64,000 nucleotides of DNA from Thuidium tamariscinum. Taxonomy: Eukaryota > Streptophyta > Bryopsida > Hypnales > Thuidiaceae. The notes beneath the pieces are model-generated. The model was not told the DNA's origin, searched no databases, and saw only the letters and a list, made by a program, of their open reading frames with translations. Both the position numbers and the translations under genes were made by a program. The DNA lies in NCBI GenBank assembly GCA_947034885.2, contig OX344756.2, positions 13,574,098 through 13,638,097 of the forward strand. Reading direction: 5' to 3'. This document shows positions 12,516 to 26,707 of this stretch, piece after piece (positions within the stretch are counted from its first letter, which is position 1; each line of letters opens with the position of its first letter).

Positions 12516-15500
12516 ATGGAAGGGCCTGTAGGGGATTTTTGCCCGGTGGAGAAGCATTGCTTGCGATGGGTGGAGACTTACCTCAAGGACTGCGTGTGCA
12601 ACCGCCGTGACCAAGTGTCCCTTACGCTGGGACTCATGAGCGTCTTCAGCTGGGGAGTTGCCGAAGTGCCGCAAATCCTCACCAACTTCAAGGAGAAGAG
12701 CACTGAGGGCATCTCCCTCATCTTCCTCTTGACTTGGGTCGTGGGGTAGACGCTCCTCCCATACAAATAACTTTCTTCCTCTTTTTCCAAATTAAGGTTA
12801 AGAATTGGGAGGGGAATTACATGTCAATTGTATGAACTGATTGTTGTGGTGGACTGACATGTGCAGAGATTTGTTCAATGTGGTCGGATGCTATTTGGAG
12901 CCTGCCACGGTATTCACCTTCTCACTCCTCTATGGAAATGTTGGTGTGGTAACATTATGATTGTGTTCATGAGAAGGGTTTAGTATTTGAGCTCTAATTA
13001 GGGTTTAGTATTTGAATTCTAAATATGCTGTAGTCATGTGAATTCTTGAAATCAGCTCCTCTCTCCTTGGGTCCCATCTGCTATTCAAGAGAGAATCAGG
13101 GTCCAACATGAAGTGAACCTTTGACATTTACTTTGATGCGCTTCTGCTATCTTAATTCGTTGAGTTTTTTGGAACAATTTTTATACTGGTAGTTCATCAT
13201 GGTTCTTAAGTTGCAGTCTTTGAAAAAATGCCACAAACTTCTGAAGCTGTCGAGTGTGCCAAATGGTTTTAAAGTTCACAGTCTCTGGGTCACATAACTG
13301 TTGACTTACTAACTTCACATTATTTTGCTGATCTATTTGAATTGAGTGCCAGTGAAAAGGTTGCAGTAGCATGAATGTTCTGAAGTCTTTGGGGTTTTCT
13401 TTCGGATTCTGAGTGTTTAGTTCATTCTGTTTCTGACTTCTTGATTGCCTGCCACGACCAGCTACCTACACAATTCTACATGGCACTGGTGAGTTTCTGT
13501 TACTTGACGTTTTTGAAACATGAATAGCATCTTCTGAACCTGATTCTATTAGATCATACTTTGGGTTTGCAAAAAACGCAGATAAGGTGAAGCAACACAC
13601 GTAGAATTCAATTTGTCCCGCCCTGTGTGCAGCTCTACACAATCACAACCGTGATTCTGGTCAGTCAAACGGTGTACTATGACTACATCCGAAAATATTT
13701 CCGGTCACAACCCTCTGAGGAATACCCAACGGTGCGTCTTCGTCATCAATGTTTGTGCTCTAGAAAAACAAAAAACAATTTCTGTAGAATTGAATCATGG
13801 CAATGACCCATTTTTTTGTTTCTTTTTGGCATTGTGCAGACAAAGCTCACAGATGCAGAGGCGCAGACACCTAGCGACAGAGTTTCTGAAGAAGTTACCC
13901 GACCCACCACAATTAGGGTCCCATCCGCCAGCCGAGACTTATACTACACGTACTAGCTTTTCCCATTATGCTTCTTTACCATGATGTTTAGGTTGAGAAA
14001 ATGCTCAATTCTACAGGATAGGAATTACCAAACCTGGCGCCATAACCTTCTCCGGTTAGTAGAATTATTTTTTTCTTCTGAAAGCAGAAAATTGCTGCTC
14101 AGCATTATGTTACTTTCCTTGGACTCCCCCGTTAGTCATTGATTATTCTTGAATTGGATCGTAGCAGCCACGGGCAGCCGTAAGAAGGCACAATGTGTCT
14201 ATTACTTGCTACAACTCTGATTTGCTTATTAGTGAGGGGTTTACATCATAATCACCTAGAAAACTAATTAGTGTCACTACAAAATATTATTAATTGTCAA
14301 AATTGTGTACAATAGAGTAATATTCAAATAGTGTCGCTCGCACTATCAGGACCAATCCGTGTAGTTGGAATAATAAATATTATTGCGACCTCCAATCACA
14401 ACCCGTGCTTATCCCTATTCCGAGAGAATGGGAAGATACAATCCCAACTCTATTTAATTCCATAGTTTGATTATCTCTAACATTGAGATAAATTTGTGTG
14501 GAGTCGAGCATTTTTGGTTTCTGCTCACCCCTCACTGATTTTTTCTTGTTGTCTGCAGGTCAGCAAGATCATTAGCTAGTAGTTACACACCAACTCTTGG
14601 TTCTTACAGCTTGGTGGGCTCCCATGGCGGCTCCTACCTCGACTCCCATGACCAATATTCCAGCAACGATACGTTTGCCCCTAGTTCTCTTTCAGCTCTA
14701 CCGTCACCGCCAGGGCAACGGGGACACGGCCGCAAGTCTGCTTCAGGATCAAGTGTTTTGCGCTTGGTACACATCTCCCTGTACTTTGGTCCCTCCTGTC
14801 TCCGTTTTTGCTGTTGTCGTTCGAAGAAATTCCACAAAATTTTGTTTTAATGGTCGTTGAGCTTACATCTGTGACTTTTTTTTCTACCAGGCAGCATCGG
14901 CGGGGACACTAGTGGTAGGGTCCGTGGGGTTAAGTTCCCAAATGAGTCGGTCCAAGGGAACCGGTCTCATGGCTCTCGCCAGCTCCACAATGATTATTCA
15001 GGTAAATAAAATAATGCTCCACTGCTCCTTAACAAATCCTCGAGATTCACCGTTGTAAGAGCGAAGGAGCCATTGATTTAAAATTTTGATCAATCTCATC
15101 GTGGAAAGTACAATTTTAAGTGGAGAGGATTTTTGTATGTCATTATATTGTGTGAAGAACATTACATGTTCTGGTTTAATGAAGTCTTGTTTTGAATTAA
15201 TGGAAATCTCCGTATGAACTCCTGAAAACTACCATAAAAACATGAGGACCAATATGGGCTTGCTTGTCTTTAAAGAGTCAAAGGACCAAGGATTCGTGGT
15301 TTAAAGTAGAGAATTTGAATGATCGTATTGTGAATAATGTATTTTAGCTGTGGCCAAATTTTACATCTGTGAAGAACATTGCATGTGTTTGTTAATTGAA
15401 AAATAGAATTGGACAAGAGAAAAAACCCATAATTGATGTACTCAAAACTGGTAAGAGAACAAGAGGCTCAAAATGTTACTCTTGGTCTTTTCGGGGTTAA

Positions 15501-17045
15501 ACCTCACAGAGAGCCATGTCTTCGAAAAAAATTCAATTCTTGTGCCCAGAAACTCTGAATTTGGGGGAGTATTTACAATGAAAAGCGAGGGTAATGCAAA
15601 TTTGGTTGTGCAGAGGGTCCTTGGTGAAGACGTGTCAGTGAAAGGCGAAGTATTTGGGTGGATCATGGCTGCAATCTACATGGGTGGCCGGCTTCCTCAG
15701 ATTTGGCTGAATGTATGTAAATTCATGCAGGCGATTTGCTTCCACTGCTTGTTGAGTTTTTTTCAAGTTCCTGCAAGGAGGTGCTGAGACAGGCTGCTGA
15801 TTGAATTTGTTAACCCTAACGAAAGTTCAAAGTGAGTGTCGATCACTCTCTAAGAAAAAATTTCTTCTAGAAGATGAAGTACGTGAACAAAGCCTTGTGA
15901 AGTGAATCCTCCTAATCTTTTCGAAATCAGTTTTTTATTTTGAAATTGACCTATATCATGCAAGGCAGGGGTTGTGCAGTACTTCGTGGTCAGTCTGAAT
16001 GTGTCATGAACTAATGAACTGTTCTGGTGTTGTATGTGGATTTGGAAACACTATGAAATTACAGATGCGAAGGGGTACAGTAGAGGTCAGTATTTCACCA
16101 CACCGCTGAGAGTTGAACTTTGTTTTTTTGAATAAAAAGTTTCCAATTCTTATGAGCGCTGATCGATTGTTTTTACGTTCTTTGCAGGGCCTTAACCCAT
16201 TGATGTTCATGTTTGCGCTTTTTGGAAATCTCACCTACGTTGGAAGGTTTGCATCTCATATACCCACCTGATCTTACATGAAATGTCTCCTTCCTTTACT
16301 CTCTCAGAATTACAGTAACGAGCATAGGTGACTTGCATTAGTCCGGAGATTAGGTGTGTTTTGTAAGAAGATTTGGTCAATTAGATGCATTTTGGATCTT
16401 CTTTTTCTTTTTTAAGGTATAGGTGAACCTTTCCATAATTAAGAGGCTGAATGTTTAAACTCGGATTACAACGTTCATTTCATTTATCCATTCAGAGTCC
16501 AAAACTACATATACTCAGAAACCTGGCGTTGGAAACCTCTTTCAATTTTAACCTGGAACAAAAAAATTGAAGAAAACGGTAGTTCAATAGGAACCATGCT
16601 CAAATGCTCCTTTGGACGCATTCAGGACCTGTTCTTTGCACATTATCATTTTCTTTTTGTTTTCTATTTCAGCAATCTGAAAAGATTGTGTCTTTTTTCT
16701 GCGTGTGTGCAGTATTCTGGTTCGGAGCTTGGCCTGGAGTGACTTGAAGCCTAACCTCCCTTGGCTGGTGGATGCGGCCGCTTGTGTTCTTCTTGATTGC
16801 TTCGTATCCTTCCATACCAATTCCACCTTTGTATTTTTTCTGCCATTTTGTATACAAACCTGAATTCTCATTTGTTGTAGCTTCAACTTTGCTATCAATG
16901 TTGTTCAGTGTTCAGGCTTTTGATTGGAGAATGTGAACCCTTGACCAGTGACTAGATTCTCGGTCAATTTGGGTATTACTACGTCAAGGTATCCGAGGAA
17001 GTCGCTCCTCATGACGAGAATGGCGACTACAAGCCCATGGAGTGA
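12516..17045 (+). CDS. PQ-loop repeat membrane transporter (lysosomal/vacuolar amino acid exporter-like)
   Basis: Twelve exons join in phase: 12516-12745, 12867-12909, 13462-13488, 13633-13731, 13840-13949, 14559-14766, 14891-15001, 15614-15712, 16065-16085, 16188-16246, 16713-16803 and 16956-17045, giving 395 residues. All introns are GT-AG. Two PQ-loop repeats are present. The first contains EVPQI (near residue 50) after a hydrophobic helix, the second GRLPQIWLN in exon 8. A long hydrophilic Ser-rich loop (exons 5-6) separates them, followed by further membrane helices and a charged tail. This is the plan of the PQLC2/YPQ family (plant PQ-loop proteins), seven-helix carriers that export cationic amino acids or related solutes from lysosomes or vacuoles. 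Substrate and membrane here are inferred from the family. The gene looks intact. Intron 5 holds a small inverted-repeat element, and the gene converges on the C2/MUN gene with about 1.25 kb between the stops. Confidence 0.92.
14231..14536. mobile_element. Possible MITE within intron 5 of the PQ-loop gene
   Basis: The 306-bp segment begins AGTGAGGGGT and ends ACCCCTCACT, a perfect 10-bp inverted repeat. It fills most of an intron that is long for this gene (13950-14558) and is AT-rich inside. I do not see a convincing target-site duplication (flanks TTATT and GATTT), so the family cannot be assigned and a chance inverted repeat is not excluded. Confidence 0.4.
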
Positions 17046-18300
17046 CTCGAATCAGTTTACAAATTTTTTCCTTTTTGTACGATGAGGAATAATAAACAAT
17101 TGGTCGATTTCGGCTGATGTGATGGAGAATGACGTTGGATGGAGAAGCTTGACTGACTGACTCCTCCCAATTGACTCGTCACTGTCAATTCTGCACTATA
17201 ATTGTTGCAAGAGTTGAGGAGAAGGATAGTACGGGGTGAGAGATGGTAGGAACATGGATAGGCTATTGTGGATTTTAGTTTGTAAAATATTTTTATACAA
17301 TCTCATATTCACATGACGGTGTTCCTTGCACTGCTTATTGATGACGTGGTGCAAACTTGAATGTCCTCTTTTTAATCTCTCCGTTGAAATTTTTAGACAC
17401 TTTCGGTAATCAACTGATGGCCAACTGGTCACAAAGACGATGTGCCCTGTACAATTGTGAAGACATCGATCACCCAACCTTCCACCTCAGGTCCCTAGGA
17501 CACCAAATGCGTTTACATTGTAAATTTCTAGCATACGTGGCTAGAGAGGACTTTAGGTGAATGTAGAGGTTGCCACTAATGCTCGCGTTTGGATGTTAAC
17601 TGAAGTTACCACATTTTGGGTCTCCTTTCGGCAGTTGCTTGCCTTGCACAATATCAATTCATGCAAAGAAAACCCTGCAAGAAGTGTCTTCCATTGATTC
17701 TAAAATGTGGTACATGAGTCTCTTAGGAAACCACTCTGAATCTGTTTGAGAAAAGTTAGTTTTCTTGAAGCTTCGTTTTGCTTAGATTTGTCGTTTGAAC
17801 TCCATACCAGAAACGAATGCACTGTAATGGTATCCGAATTTCTGAATCGGTTACAGTAATACCGGAAGAAATGCGAAGGACATCGCGCGCCGAACCAATG
17901 GAGCGACACTGAATGCATCACGCGGGGAGAATCTAGTGCAAATGGTTTATCATATATTGGTTGTCCCCAATGTGGAGAGGGTGTACAAGGAGTGCGAGAA
18001 TACAAGCTCTAATGGTTCCTACCAGTAAAATACAGTGTCCCGGACTTGAAAGGTGTGGGATACTCCGTCATGAACTTCGCCTCATCAGGACTTCGTTGCC
18101 CACACTCGCTCCACGCCCTCTTTAGTACCGTTTGGCTGGCTGCCTGCACACAGTACTCGACTGACATCTTTGCAAAAGTCTAGAACCGCATATGCTACTC
18201 TTGTATTGATCCTTCTTTGAGGTCGCAGGAACAAACACGTCTAAATTAACCCCAAAGCTGTCAGTCTGAATGAATCTTTACACGTTGTACTGTACATAGG
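17046..18300. other. Convergent intergenic region
   Basis: This is the gap between the stop of the PQ-loop gene (plus) and the stop of the C2/MUN gene (minus). It should contain both 3' untranslated regions. I see no further gene. Confidence 0.5.
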
Positions 18301-21300
18301 TCAGTAAAATGAATCAGCTCCATTTCGGGTGTCTTGAGATAGCATGGATCGGGCTTCTGCGACTGAGCGTGGAGGTTCTAAGTCCTTCTCCTGAAGCGCA
18401 CGCCCTTGTAATCTTTGCATTTGCGATGCAAAGATATCATCTAATATCTGCGAGGGTCAAAATTACAGTTAACTATCTTCCAAGGATTCACAATGCGGGA
18501 GGGATTGCAACCTGGAAGGAACAGCAAGTACTAAAACCCGACAGCATGTAAAAGACACAGGAGGAAGACTCGAAAGAGTAAAACTCACTCCAAGGGCGAG
18601 CGTGGTACTCTTGTACCAAAGCCTGTTCCCCTTTCTGCTCTCTAGGAATTGAAGTACGTCCTGCGAGAATTCCACATCAGGACGAAAATGAGCATGGTGG
18701 TGAAGCGAAGCACCACTCAGGTGCTGAAAGCGTTACGCATTAACATCGGTGATTGGATTCCCTAGAGTGACAGATAATCCGAGGGCTGAGTTGACAGTAT
18801 TTCGGATTCTTTCCCAATCGCAGCCAATGCTAAACGGAGTAAATTGACTGCTGAAGCATACGAACTCTCCCAGGGCGATATACCTTGCACCTTCAACATA
18901 CAAATGAAATGAAATGGATGGGACAGGAAGAAGCGAAAGCTTACTCGAGCCATCCTGTCCCAATATCCTCGGCAAACAGCAACGAAGACGCGCGGCGAAA
19001 ACACATCGTGGAGGTGAGAGATTGTCTCTTCCAGTTGTGCAGTCAGTGGTTGCATTCGTTCACGAATATCTGACGCACCCCCTGCTTCTCTTGTGTCCTG
19101 AAGTATCCTTTTCAGTTTAGTTGAGTTCTGAAGTCGTGCCTGTGAGCCATCCACCATAACAAGTAAATTTTCGGGAGCAATTTGCAAGGCGCGAGAAAGT
19201 TGACTTGAACTTCGAGAGTTCGTACACGGCATCGCTTATTGTTCCAATTCCAGTTCCCAGAAGAATAAACCTTACATTCTCGGCCAATTTTTCGACAATA
19301 GCTTGTAAAAAGTTCTTGTATTTTGCACGAAGCTCAATTGTGACTTCGTTAAGCCTTTCTCCAAACACAGCTTCACCTTGGCTAGCCCCTTCTGGCAGAC
19401 ATTCAGCCCAAGCCTTCATTTGCACCTCTATCTTCGGTCGCAGCGTGTCTAACAATCGCTTGATACTATTTAGCAATACTCCTAGCTGCAACACGTCCAT
19501 TATTGTTAATTCAAGGAGGAGTGTCAAGACCCTGTAACTAGCTGTTTGATCGTCAAAAATATGACAATAAAATGACATGGCACATGCTACACGGAATAGA
19601 AAGGATAAGGAGAGACCTGGGTCGGCGCAGAATATATGGTCGGTTTTTGGCGACGGGTGAGCTTTTGCATGTACTGCAGACTGAACTTCTTCGGCACAAG
19701 CAGGTCCTTCAGAGGCGCAAGCAACTCAGCATATTGCTTCTCCAAAGTCGCAACAACAGCTCTTTCAACATCTGCCATAGCCTGCCAACTCAAGAAGGGA
19801 GACGATTTAGTATTTCAGAAATGACTTTCCCCCGCCGATATATACAAACAGTGACGTCATTACCTTGAGGGAAAAATTAATCACAAAGGGGAGGCTTTAC
19901 ATGTTCCAATGGTATTGTATATTCCGGCCAACGGTGAATAATGATATCGTATTCATTTAAAGTCTCCTTGATCCGGTCGTACACTTCTTCTACAAATGCA
20001 GAAGTACTATGTTGTGTTGTTACCCACGTACACCGTTCCTGCGTCCAAACATTAGGCCAACATCAGGTACAATATTCACATAGAGCATCCATCACCAATT
20101 ACAAAATTACTATTTCGGAACTACTATACGAGAACGGGAAAATAGATCACTCACTTTATCAAACTTGCAGAAGTCCAGAAGGTGTAGACGTTTGTCTTGA
20201 ATCCAAAGCACAACGTACAAGTGGAACAGCTCTTTTGCATCCACTCCCCCTTTGTGTGGCCTATGATTCATTTCAAATTTCAAACTTGGCATAAGCATTA
20301 CTGTTCCTACAGAAGTTGGCGTGAAGAAGGTCCTTTACAGAAAGCTGAGGCGCCTTTACCAGAGAAACTGTCAACGAGGAACCCATGAAACCCCGGCTAC
20401 AAGAACAGGTAATGACAGTAAATCATATTCACCTGATACCCCAGGAATTCAAATCACGCTGAAAATCCGCAGTTGCAAGTAAAAGGTCAGTCACTGGAGG
20501 GGACGGAGATGATGGAGGACAAGCCACCAGGAAACTCCGAAGTCGGTTAGCCAGCTCCACACCATAGATCCCTGCTGTTATGTTTGGCAGGTCGATGCAA
20601 CTGCAGGAGGAACAATGAAGAACTTGAGTGCAAATTTAGTCCCTACGCAATCCAAAACAATGATCCACATCTGGTCCCAGATAATATATCCGTCGTGCAA
20701 ACTTCCGAAGTACAGTTTTTAGATTAAAAAGAAGTTCGGAAAAGGAATTCAATCTGAAGTCACAGCCGCTGACCTGGGGAGAACATGTTTGTTATGAATC
20801 TCAATATCAGTGCGCACTTCACTGCTGATGTTCAAGCACAGCGCTTTCATCTTCTGATAAGCAGTAGACATACTCAGGGGATCCATTAAAAAGCCTTCAC
20901 TATTCGGGGAAACATACTCCTCAGTATCCTTCATATGCCTCTTGCACCTCTTCCACGCCCCAGTCTGCCGCAGAACACGTCCAGAACCAATTTTAATCTA
21001 GCATCCTGGCCTCAGTTGACAGTAAAATGAAGAAAAATAATTCTAGATTCTTAAGCAAGTATCAAAAGGGTCAGTTCGGAAACGAAAAATTCAGAGATAA
21101 AACAACAGGTGTAGAGACACAAAATTCCAGTTGAAACGAGATTGGGAACAAATTACTAGAACTTTGTCAGATTCTCAGAACCAGTCACTAAGATATTGAA
21201 AATGACTAACCTTAAAATACTTCCGTAAAATGCTTTGCGCTTCAACGCTGAGGATGTCATGCATCAGCGTGAACAGCTGGACAGCAGGCACTACGGCAGG

Positions 21301-24300
21301 AGCTACGGATCCCGTAGCAAGAGAGAAGGTCTCTGACAGACCAGACGTGGACGCTTCATCTAGAGCTTTGTAATTTTCAAAAACAAGAGCAAGAAGTTGT
21401 TCGATATGCTCCTCTACTTCAACCAAAATTCGTTTCTGCACGGGAAGATGACCAATTAGCACTAGCAGCAAGTAATCTGAAAAGGTCAAGGACTCTCACA
21501 TTCAGATTGGATGTATAACAGAGAGTTCGTGCAGAATTAAATCCTATACCCCAGTACCTGGAGGGATGAGTTAGCCGACCAAGGAAACAGAAGCACAAAT
21601 TTAGTAAGCAAGCTACCTCTTGTCGGCTGAGGGAATTCTCTTCGCGAGCTTTGAAGATGGGTAGAAGAAGTTCGTGGATGAGCACAAGGCAGTCCTCCGT
21701 AGGAGTAGCTATCTCCATCACACAGGCCAGATATCTAAACATCGCATTCATTCCTGAATTAGTTCAGAGAAATGGTTGAATAGAGAAATTAGTTTGTTCG
21801 AGAGCACACGTATGCCTTACATAGTCCATAATCACGATACCTCTGCTTTGATGATTTCCAGACACTAAGTAATACATTTCATCTGTGTCGAGAGTGCTAA
21901 TCGTGCCTCCACATTCAGAACACTGTGAAGCTTAAACAAGCATTATTGAAAAATCTGTGACTCATTTCACACACCTCAATTTGGTGTAAGAGTCTGAAAC
22001 CCCATAGCAGGAGGCAAATTCACCAAGCAACCATAGCCAGGAACCTTGCAGCCGGAGGTTGCGCCGTTGAAATTTTTGTTCACGCATGACCACATCTAGC
22101 ACTAAGTCATATGCTCTGGTCTCTCCCACAGGACCCCACTACATTCACCACATTCGTCAGCAATCAAGGTCCTCATCAAAGTCGGTACTGAGTATAAGCA
22201 AATTTCAGAGAACTCTGCGATTCTTTCCAATCAGAAGACCATTGAAGTGAAGTGTTCAACCTGACGATACACTAGAAAGGAGATTTTATTTTCTCTACAC
22301 ACATACCTTCGATGATGATTCAGGTGATTCTGTGGTGTGATGCAAAAATAGCTGGACCTTCCCCACACACTCATGATCTTCACCAATATATATCCCATAC
22401 CATCGCACTCGGTCATTCTGCATCAGTCGTAAAGGGTGAGGCAGAGAAAATGGAAAATGAACAGAGAATTGAAACCACATGTGAAAAGTACTCAGCTCTT
22501 TGTCTCAAAATTCCTGCAAGCATCATATTCCTGAACTATACCTGATCACATGGGAGAGTAGAGCAAGGCACGAACCGGATCATCGCTGATTGATGAGATG
22601 GGAATGTTTACACGACCTTGAGAGCCTCCTTTGGAATCCTGAATTTCCATGAGTAACTCATCTCCTGAACTCTCGGGAAGCCTGAGCAAGATGAAGACAG
22701 AGAAGGTTAAATTCTCCACGTCAAGCTACATTCAAATCCATGAAAATACAGGAAGTGCGGAAGAATAGAGCACTCCGTAGAAAAGAAGTGGGACTCACAG
22801 GACAGTGGTATCCGTAGATCCGGGTTGCATCCGTGCTGCCTCTTCATCCGGTGAGCTCTTCAATTTAATTACACAGGTGAAATTATCTGGTGTCATTGAG
22901 GAATTCAGACATGTCATTGGTGATCTGATCAAAATTACTCCATAGGAACGATAAAATGAAGTCTCAGTGAGTAACGAACTATCCTTCACAAATTGATGGA
23001 TAAGTAGTGCTACCTTGAGGAGTATCATTAAGAGCATTCTGTCGCAAACTGTTGACCTTATCCTTCAGAAGTCCAGACATCTGACGCATGTAGTGCGCAC
23101 CAGCATTGACATACGCCAAGCTACGCTGACCCGAGGTATGCCCACGGTGGACTGGTTTGTTGGTGATGATACGAATTTTCCTCACTATCGCCAAGAAGAC
23201 AGAGATAAATTTCAGAATTACGTGCCTCTCAGCATGACAATTATACGAACCTTGTAGAGTTTCAGTCTCGTCGAAGTCTAAACAGACGACACTCAAATTC
23301 AAATTCATCCCAGCCACCGTTATAGAAGGATGAAACTCTTGAGGTTGAGCGATTGGCTTAAATCACAAAAGAGGATTGGCATGAATATCCCATACCATCG
23401 CACTCGGTCATTCTGCATCATTCCAAGTCATGTATTGCATCTAATCGGCATAGTATTTTCCATAAAGAGGGACAGAATCTACCTTGCATCTTGACACTGC
23501 CACTTGTGAGCTTAGGCTTGGCAGCTACGGCAACTTCAACCTCTCCATTTTCTCCCTTCCTAGTGCTATCATCCTGAGGCTGCAGTAGGATCTGTGAAAG
23601 TCTGCACAAATTGAAGCCACCCTTAGAACCGCCAATAATTCTCTGCACTAAGTTAACGAACCTTGCTTAGTTAAAATGCTGGTTAACAAGGAACTAATTA
23701 TGTACCGCAGGTGACAACGAAGCTACAGACTGATAAAGTCCCAAATGGATACATTATATGCGGACTTAAGGATAGCAATCTTACCCAAAGCTGTCTCGTA
23801 ATTTAGCACATTCATCTTGAAGAAATTCAGGAGCCTCCGTACACCCACGGGACCAAGCTCTCAGGCACAATCGCACACAAGCATCGTATGCTATCATTGA
23901 CTGCCAAGCAGCTTGTCCACTGCATCCAACATATTGACATCATGTAAACCAAAAGCATCTTCAAGTCACTTTCAGCAGGTAGAATCCCTAAGAAGAAAAC
24001 TAATAAGATCTGTTTTGGTACTGTGTGAATTACGGGTCTGTTCACTCGGTGAACCACAAAGACGTCCAGAGGTCAGTGGTCTTCTAGCGAAATAATTGCG
24101 ACAGTTACTGTGGAATGCAACCGAAGGTAGCTTGAACAGCTTCAATAACCTGAAGTCTGGGATCTACCTCAAAGATACTAAGACATACAATGCAAGCAGA
24201 CACAGTGTAGAGTAAGCCTTTTGTGTTCGTGGTAAACAAAAATGGTGTATTAGATGGACTGACGTGTACACCTGAGAAAAACTGGAGCAGCAAGGGGCAA

Positions 24301-26707
24301 TGAAGCTGTCGGCTGTCGACATGAGGCGCCTACTTCCTCTGTTGCCATAGTTGAGACGGACCTGCAAAAGCATCAACAAAACACTCATTCCAAATGAGAA
24401 CACTTCGCCGGATTCGCACGTTCCTCTCTCATGAGCACGTCTTCAAATCCGAAACTTGGTTCAGGAATAGTTGCGCGGTAGGCATTATTGACATTGCATC
24501 ATCAAATCTGCTGTATCATAGGAACAACGAGGAAACGGATCTCATGTACATCGGTGGAGAAAAGTTACGTGAAGCATCACCTCATGCTGGCTTCAAACCG
24601 CTTGGTTGAAGCACTCTGTTGCTGTGCAGAAGCATCGTAGCTGAAAGCAGTATGGGCAGAATACGTGGGAGTCGCAGGAGTCTGTTCAGCAGGATCCAAC
24701 ACCATACTATCAAGCATGGGTGGTGCACTAGGTGGCCCAATAATGCCATCTGAGTGACTACGCCGCAAGACTCTAATGTCCTCTTTCTTGTCCTGTTGAT
24801 ACCAAGTCACAGCTTAGTTACACATCCACTCGACAATCAGCGGCGTAAGATACTTTAAAGACATCAGAAAACGAGTTCGGAAAGAGGTAGCACTTCCATA
24901 TCGGAAATTCATTGCTCACACATTGAAAAAATATGTCATGCGGTGTGCCTCAGATACATATGCAGATCGACTCACAGATCTGTTGAAATAATACTGCGAA
25001 TTATTGCATTATAAAGAGGGTATGGCAAAGGTGAAATCCTTTCGAAGTCAGGGAGCACCTTATCATCAGTGTCAGGCTCCGAGAGCCACTTTCGTGGTGG
25101 GGAAAGAGTATGTGTAGGGGCAGAGAGCTTCGGGGCCTTGATTTCTGCTTTGACCTCTTTCTCCAAATCAACCTGTTGCAAGTCAGCAGTTCAGACACTT
25201 CTTGACAATTACTCAATAGAAAATGACGGAATTGAAGTGAACTACATCTAGGAAGAGAACAAACCAAGATCATAAGCAGGGTGTGTGATAATTTGGCCCA
25301 AGTTACACTTACATATCTCACAAGACCAGACTCCGAGCTGAGTCTGAGCTTAGCTAAAGTTCCAGTTTCCTCCAATGACGCACGGTATGGCACCCAGCCT
25401 ACCACACCTTCCTCGTTTTCATCGTCATCATCTAGTTCAACGATGCTCGTTTCGTCATCGGAAAGTTCAGTGTCGGAGGATAGGTCGCCATCATCAATGT
25501 GTACCCGCGGAGCACCTAGACAGCTCTTCTTGGATAGTGCATCTTCCCGTTTGTTCTCAGACAAATGCCTTCCATTCGTGTCAGTATCACCTTGACGAGT
25601 CCCACTCAAAGCAAAGCTATCTATGCGATCAAGGTTCTCCTTTCCTTCTAAGCTACTCCTCCGACTCTTCTCTTCTTTGCGACCAAAGCTGTCCATCCGC
25701 CCAAAACTATCGCGTTTTCCAAAACTTTCCCTCCTTGAAGCAGGAAGATGCCGCTCATAAAATTCTCCCAATTCGAGTGGCTCACTCATCTTGGAATTCC
25801 CATTGTTTTTGGCTTCTTTGAGGACGTTATTCATATGGTTAGCAGCACTGCGAGAGTGGCCGAGATTGCTCGGGGATAATTCAGACGATGAGACAGGTGA
25901 ATAATGGCTTGACTCTTGTTCGTCTCCGGATTCACAATCATCATCTAGAGTCGGGTGACCAGCCGAAATGGACCCTACACTCTCTTCCAGATCGTCTGTG
26001 GTATTTGTGGTGCACTCTGAGGGAGACTGTTGCTTCAACAGATCAGAGTGAATGTGTACGTGCGACAATTGAGGAGGGGGCAATCCCTTACTTTTCACCG
26101 GATTCAAGCGCATCGCAAACTGGCGGTCACGCCGGGTAATGTCAGGACTGGCCATGGACGAAGGTGGAGTGCCTGCATTTCTTGCTTGCTCCTACATTGC
26201 AACTCTGTTAGATTCTTCAAGATCATCAACTCACGTCACCATTCCCTAGCCATTTACGCTCGACAAGATACGGTGTCCATGCATATCCAAAGCGCATGAA
26301 AAATGATAAACTTTTATGTCACTACGAAAGCTACCTAATTCCTCACGAGTTGAGGAAGGTCATTGATCTAAATAGTCACCCTCACAGCTAAGAAGAAACA
26401 AAGAAGGAAATTCTTGATGTCACAAAACAACCGACAGAGATGTGGGCTGCATCTCCTCAGAATAGAGATCCCAGGAAGTGCATAAAGTAATGCACATCCA
26501 CTACCGAGGAATTGTCAGTTAGAGCGCATCAAGTAAGATATTGCGGTCTGCTCAATTTGGAAAATTGATGAGGGCAAGAAACTGCATGAACACTAAATTC
26601 ATGGAGTTAGACTATACATCCTCAAGAAAAATAAACATCGTTGCCAGTTAGGAAAATACCTTGCGAACCCATTGCAGAGCGCTCTTGTCGAGACCATCGG
26701 TAAACAT
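18301..26707 (-). CDS. C2 and Munc13-homology (MHD1/MHD2, DUF810-type) plant protein
   Basis: This large minus-strand gene matches the plant family that includes Arabidopsis AT4G24610 and AT5G65440 from end to end. The start is the ATG at 26707 (MFTDGLDKSALQWVRK, 16 codons, then GTATTT). Exon 2 is 26191-25313, a Ser/Asp-rich disordered region. Later landmarks: AYDACVRLCLRAW near 23890; SLAYVNAGAHYMRQMSGLLK near 23100; a C2-like domain split over 22890-22310 (GDELLMEIQDSKGG, then GEDHECVGKVQL); RAYDLVLDVVM near 22110; MUN/MHD1 residues ALVFENYKALDE near 21380 and MDPLSMSTAYQKMKAL near 20880; KELFHLYVVLWIQDKRL near 20220; MHD2 residues LRPKIEVQMKAWAECLPEG near 19420 and VFVAVCRGYWDRM near 18970; a C-terminal LQEKDLEPPRS block, with stop at 18301. 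Length is about 1,200 residues, as in the family. Relatives such as PATROL1 promote delivery of membrane proteins, including H+-ATPase, to the plasma membrane; that role here is inference. The exon 3/4 junction was not resolved in phase. Confidence 0.9.
22390..22425. repeat. C2-exon segment duplicated about 1 kb away (copy 1)
   Basis: These 36 bases of a C2-domain exon recur at 23384-23420 inside an upstream intron of the same gene, with a single extra C in the second copy. Both copies have the same orientation and the similarity stops sharply on both sides. Confidence 0.85.
23384..23420. repeat. C2-exon segment duplicated about 1 kb away (copy 2, intronic)
   Basis: This intronic copy of 22390-22425 has one inserted base. 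On the minus strand it follows the exon that ends near 23484, so it is not translated. No terminal repeats or target duplication mark it as a transposon. Confidence 0.85.

Noticed and set aside
18301-26707. Insecticidal crystal toxin as the function of this gene
   Set aside because: Some plant relatives carry the database name 'pesticidal crystal cry8Ba protein', but the sequence has C2 and Munc13-homology features and nothing toxin-like.
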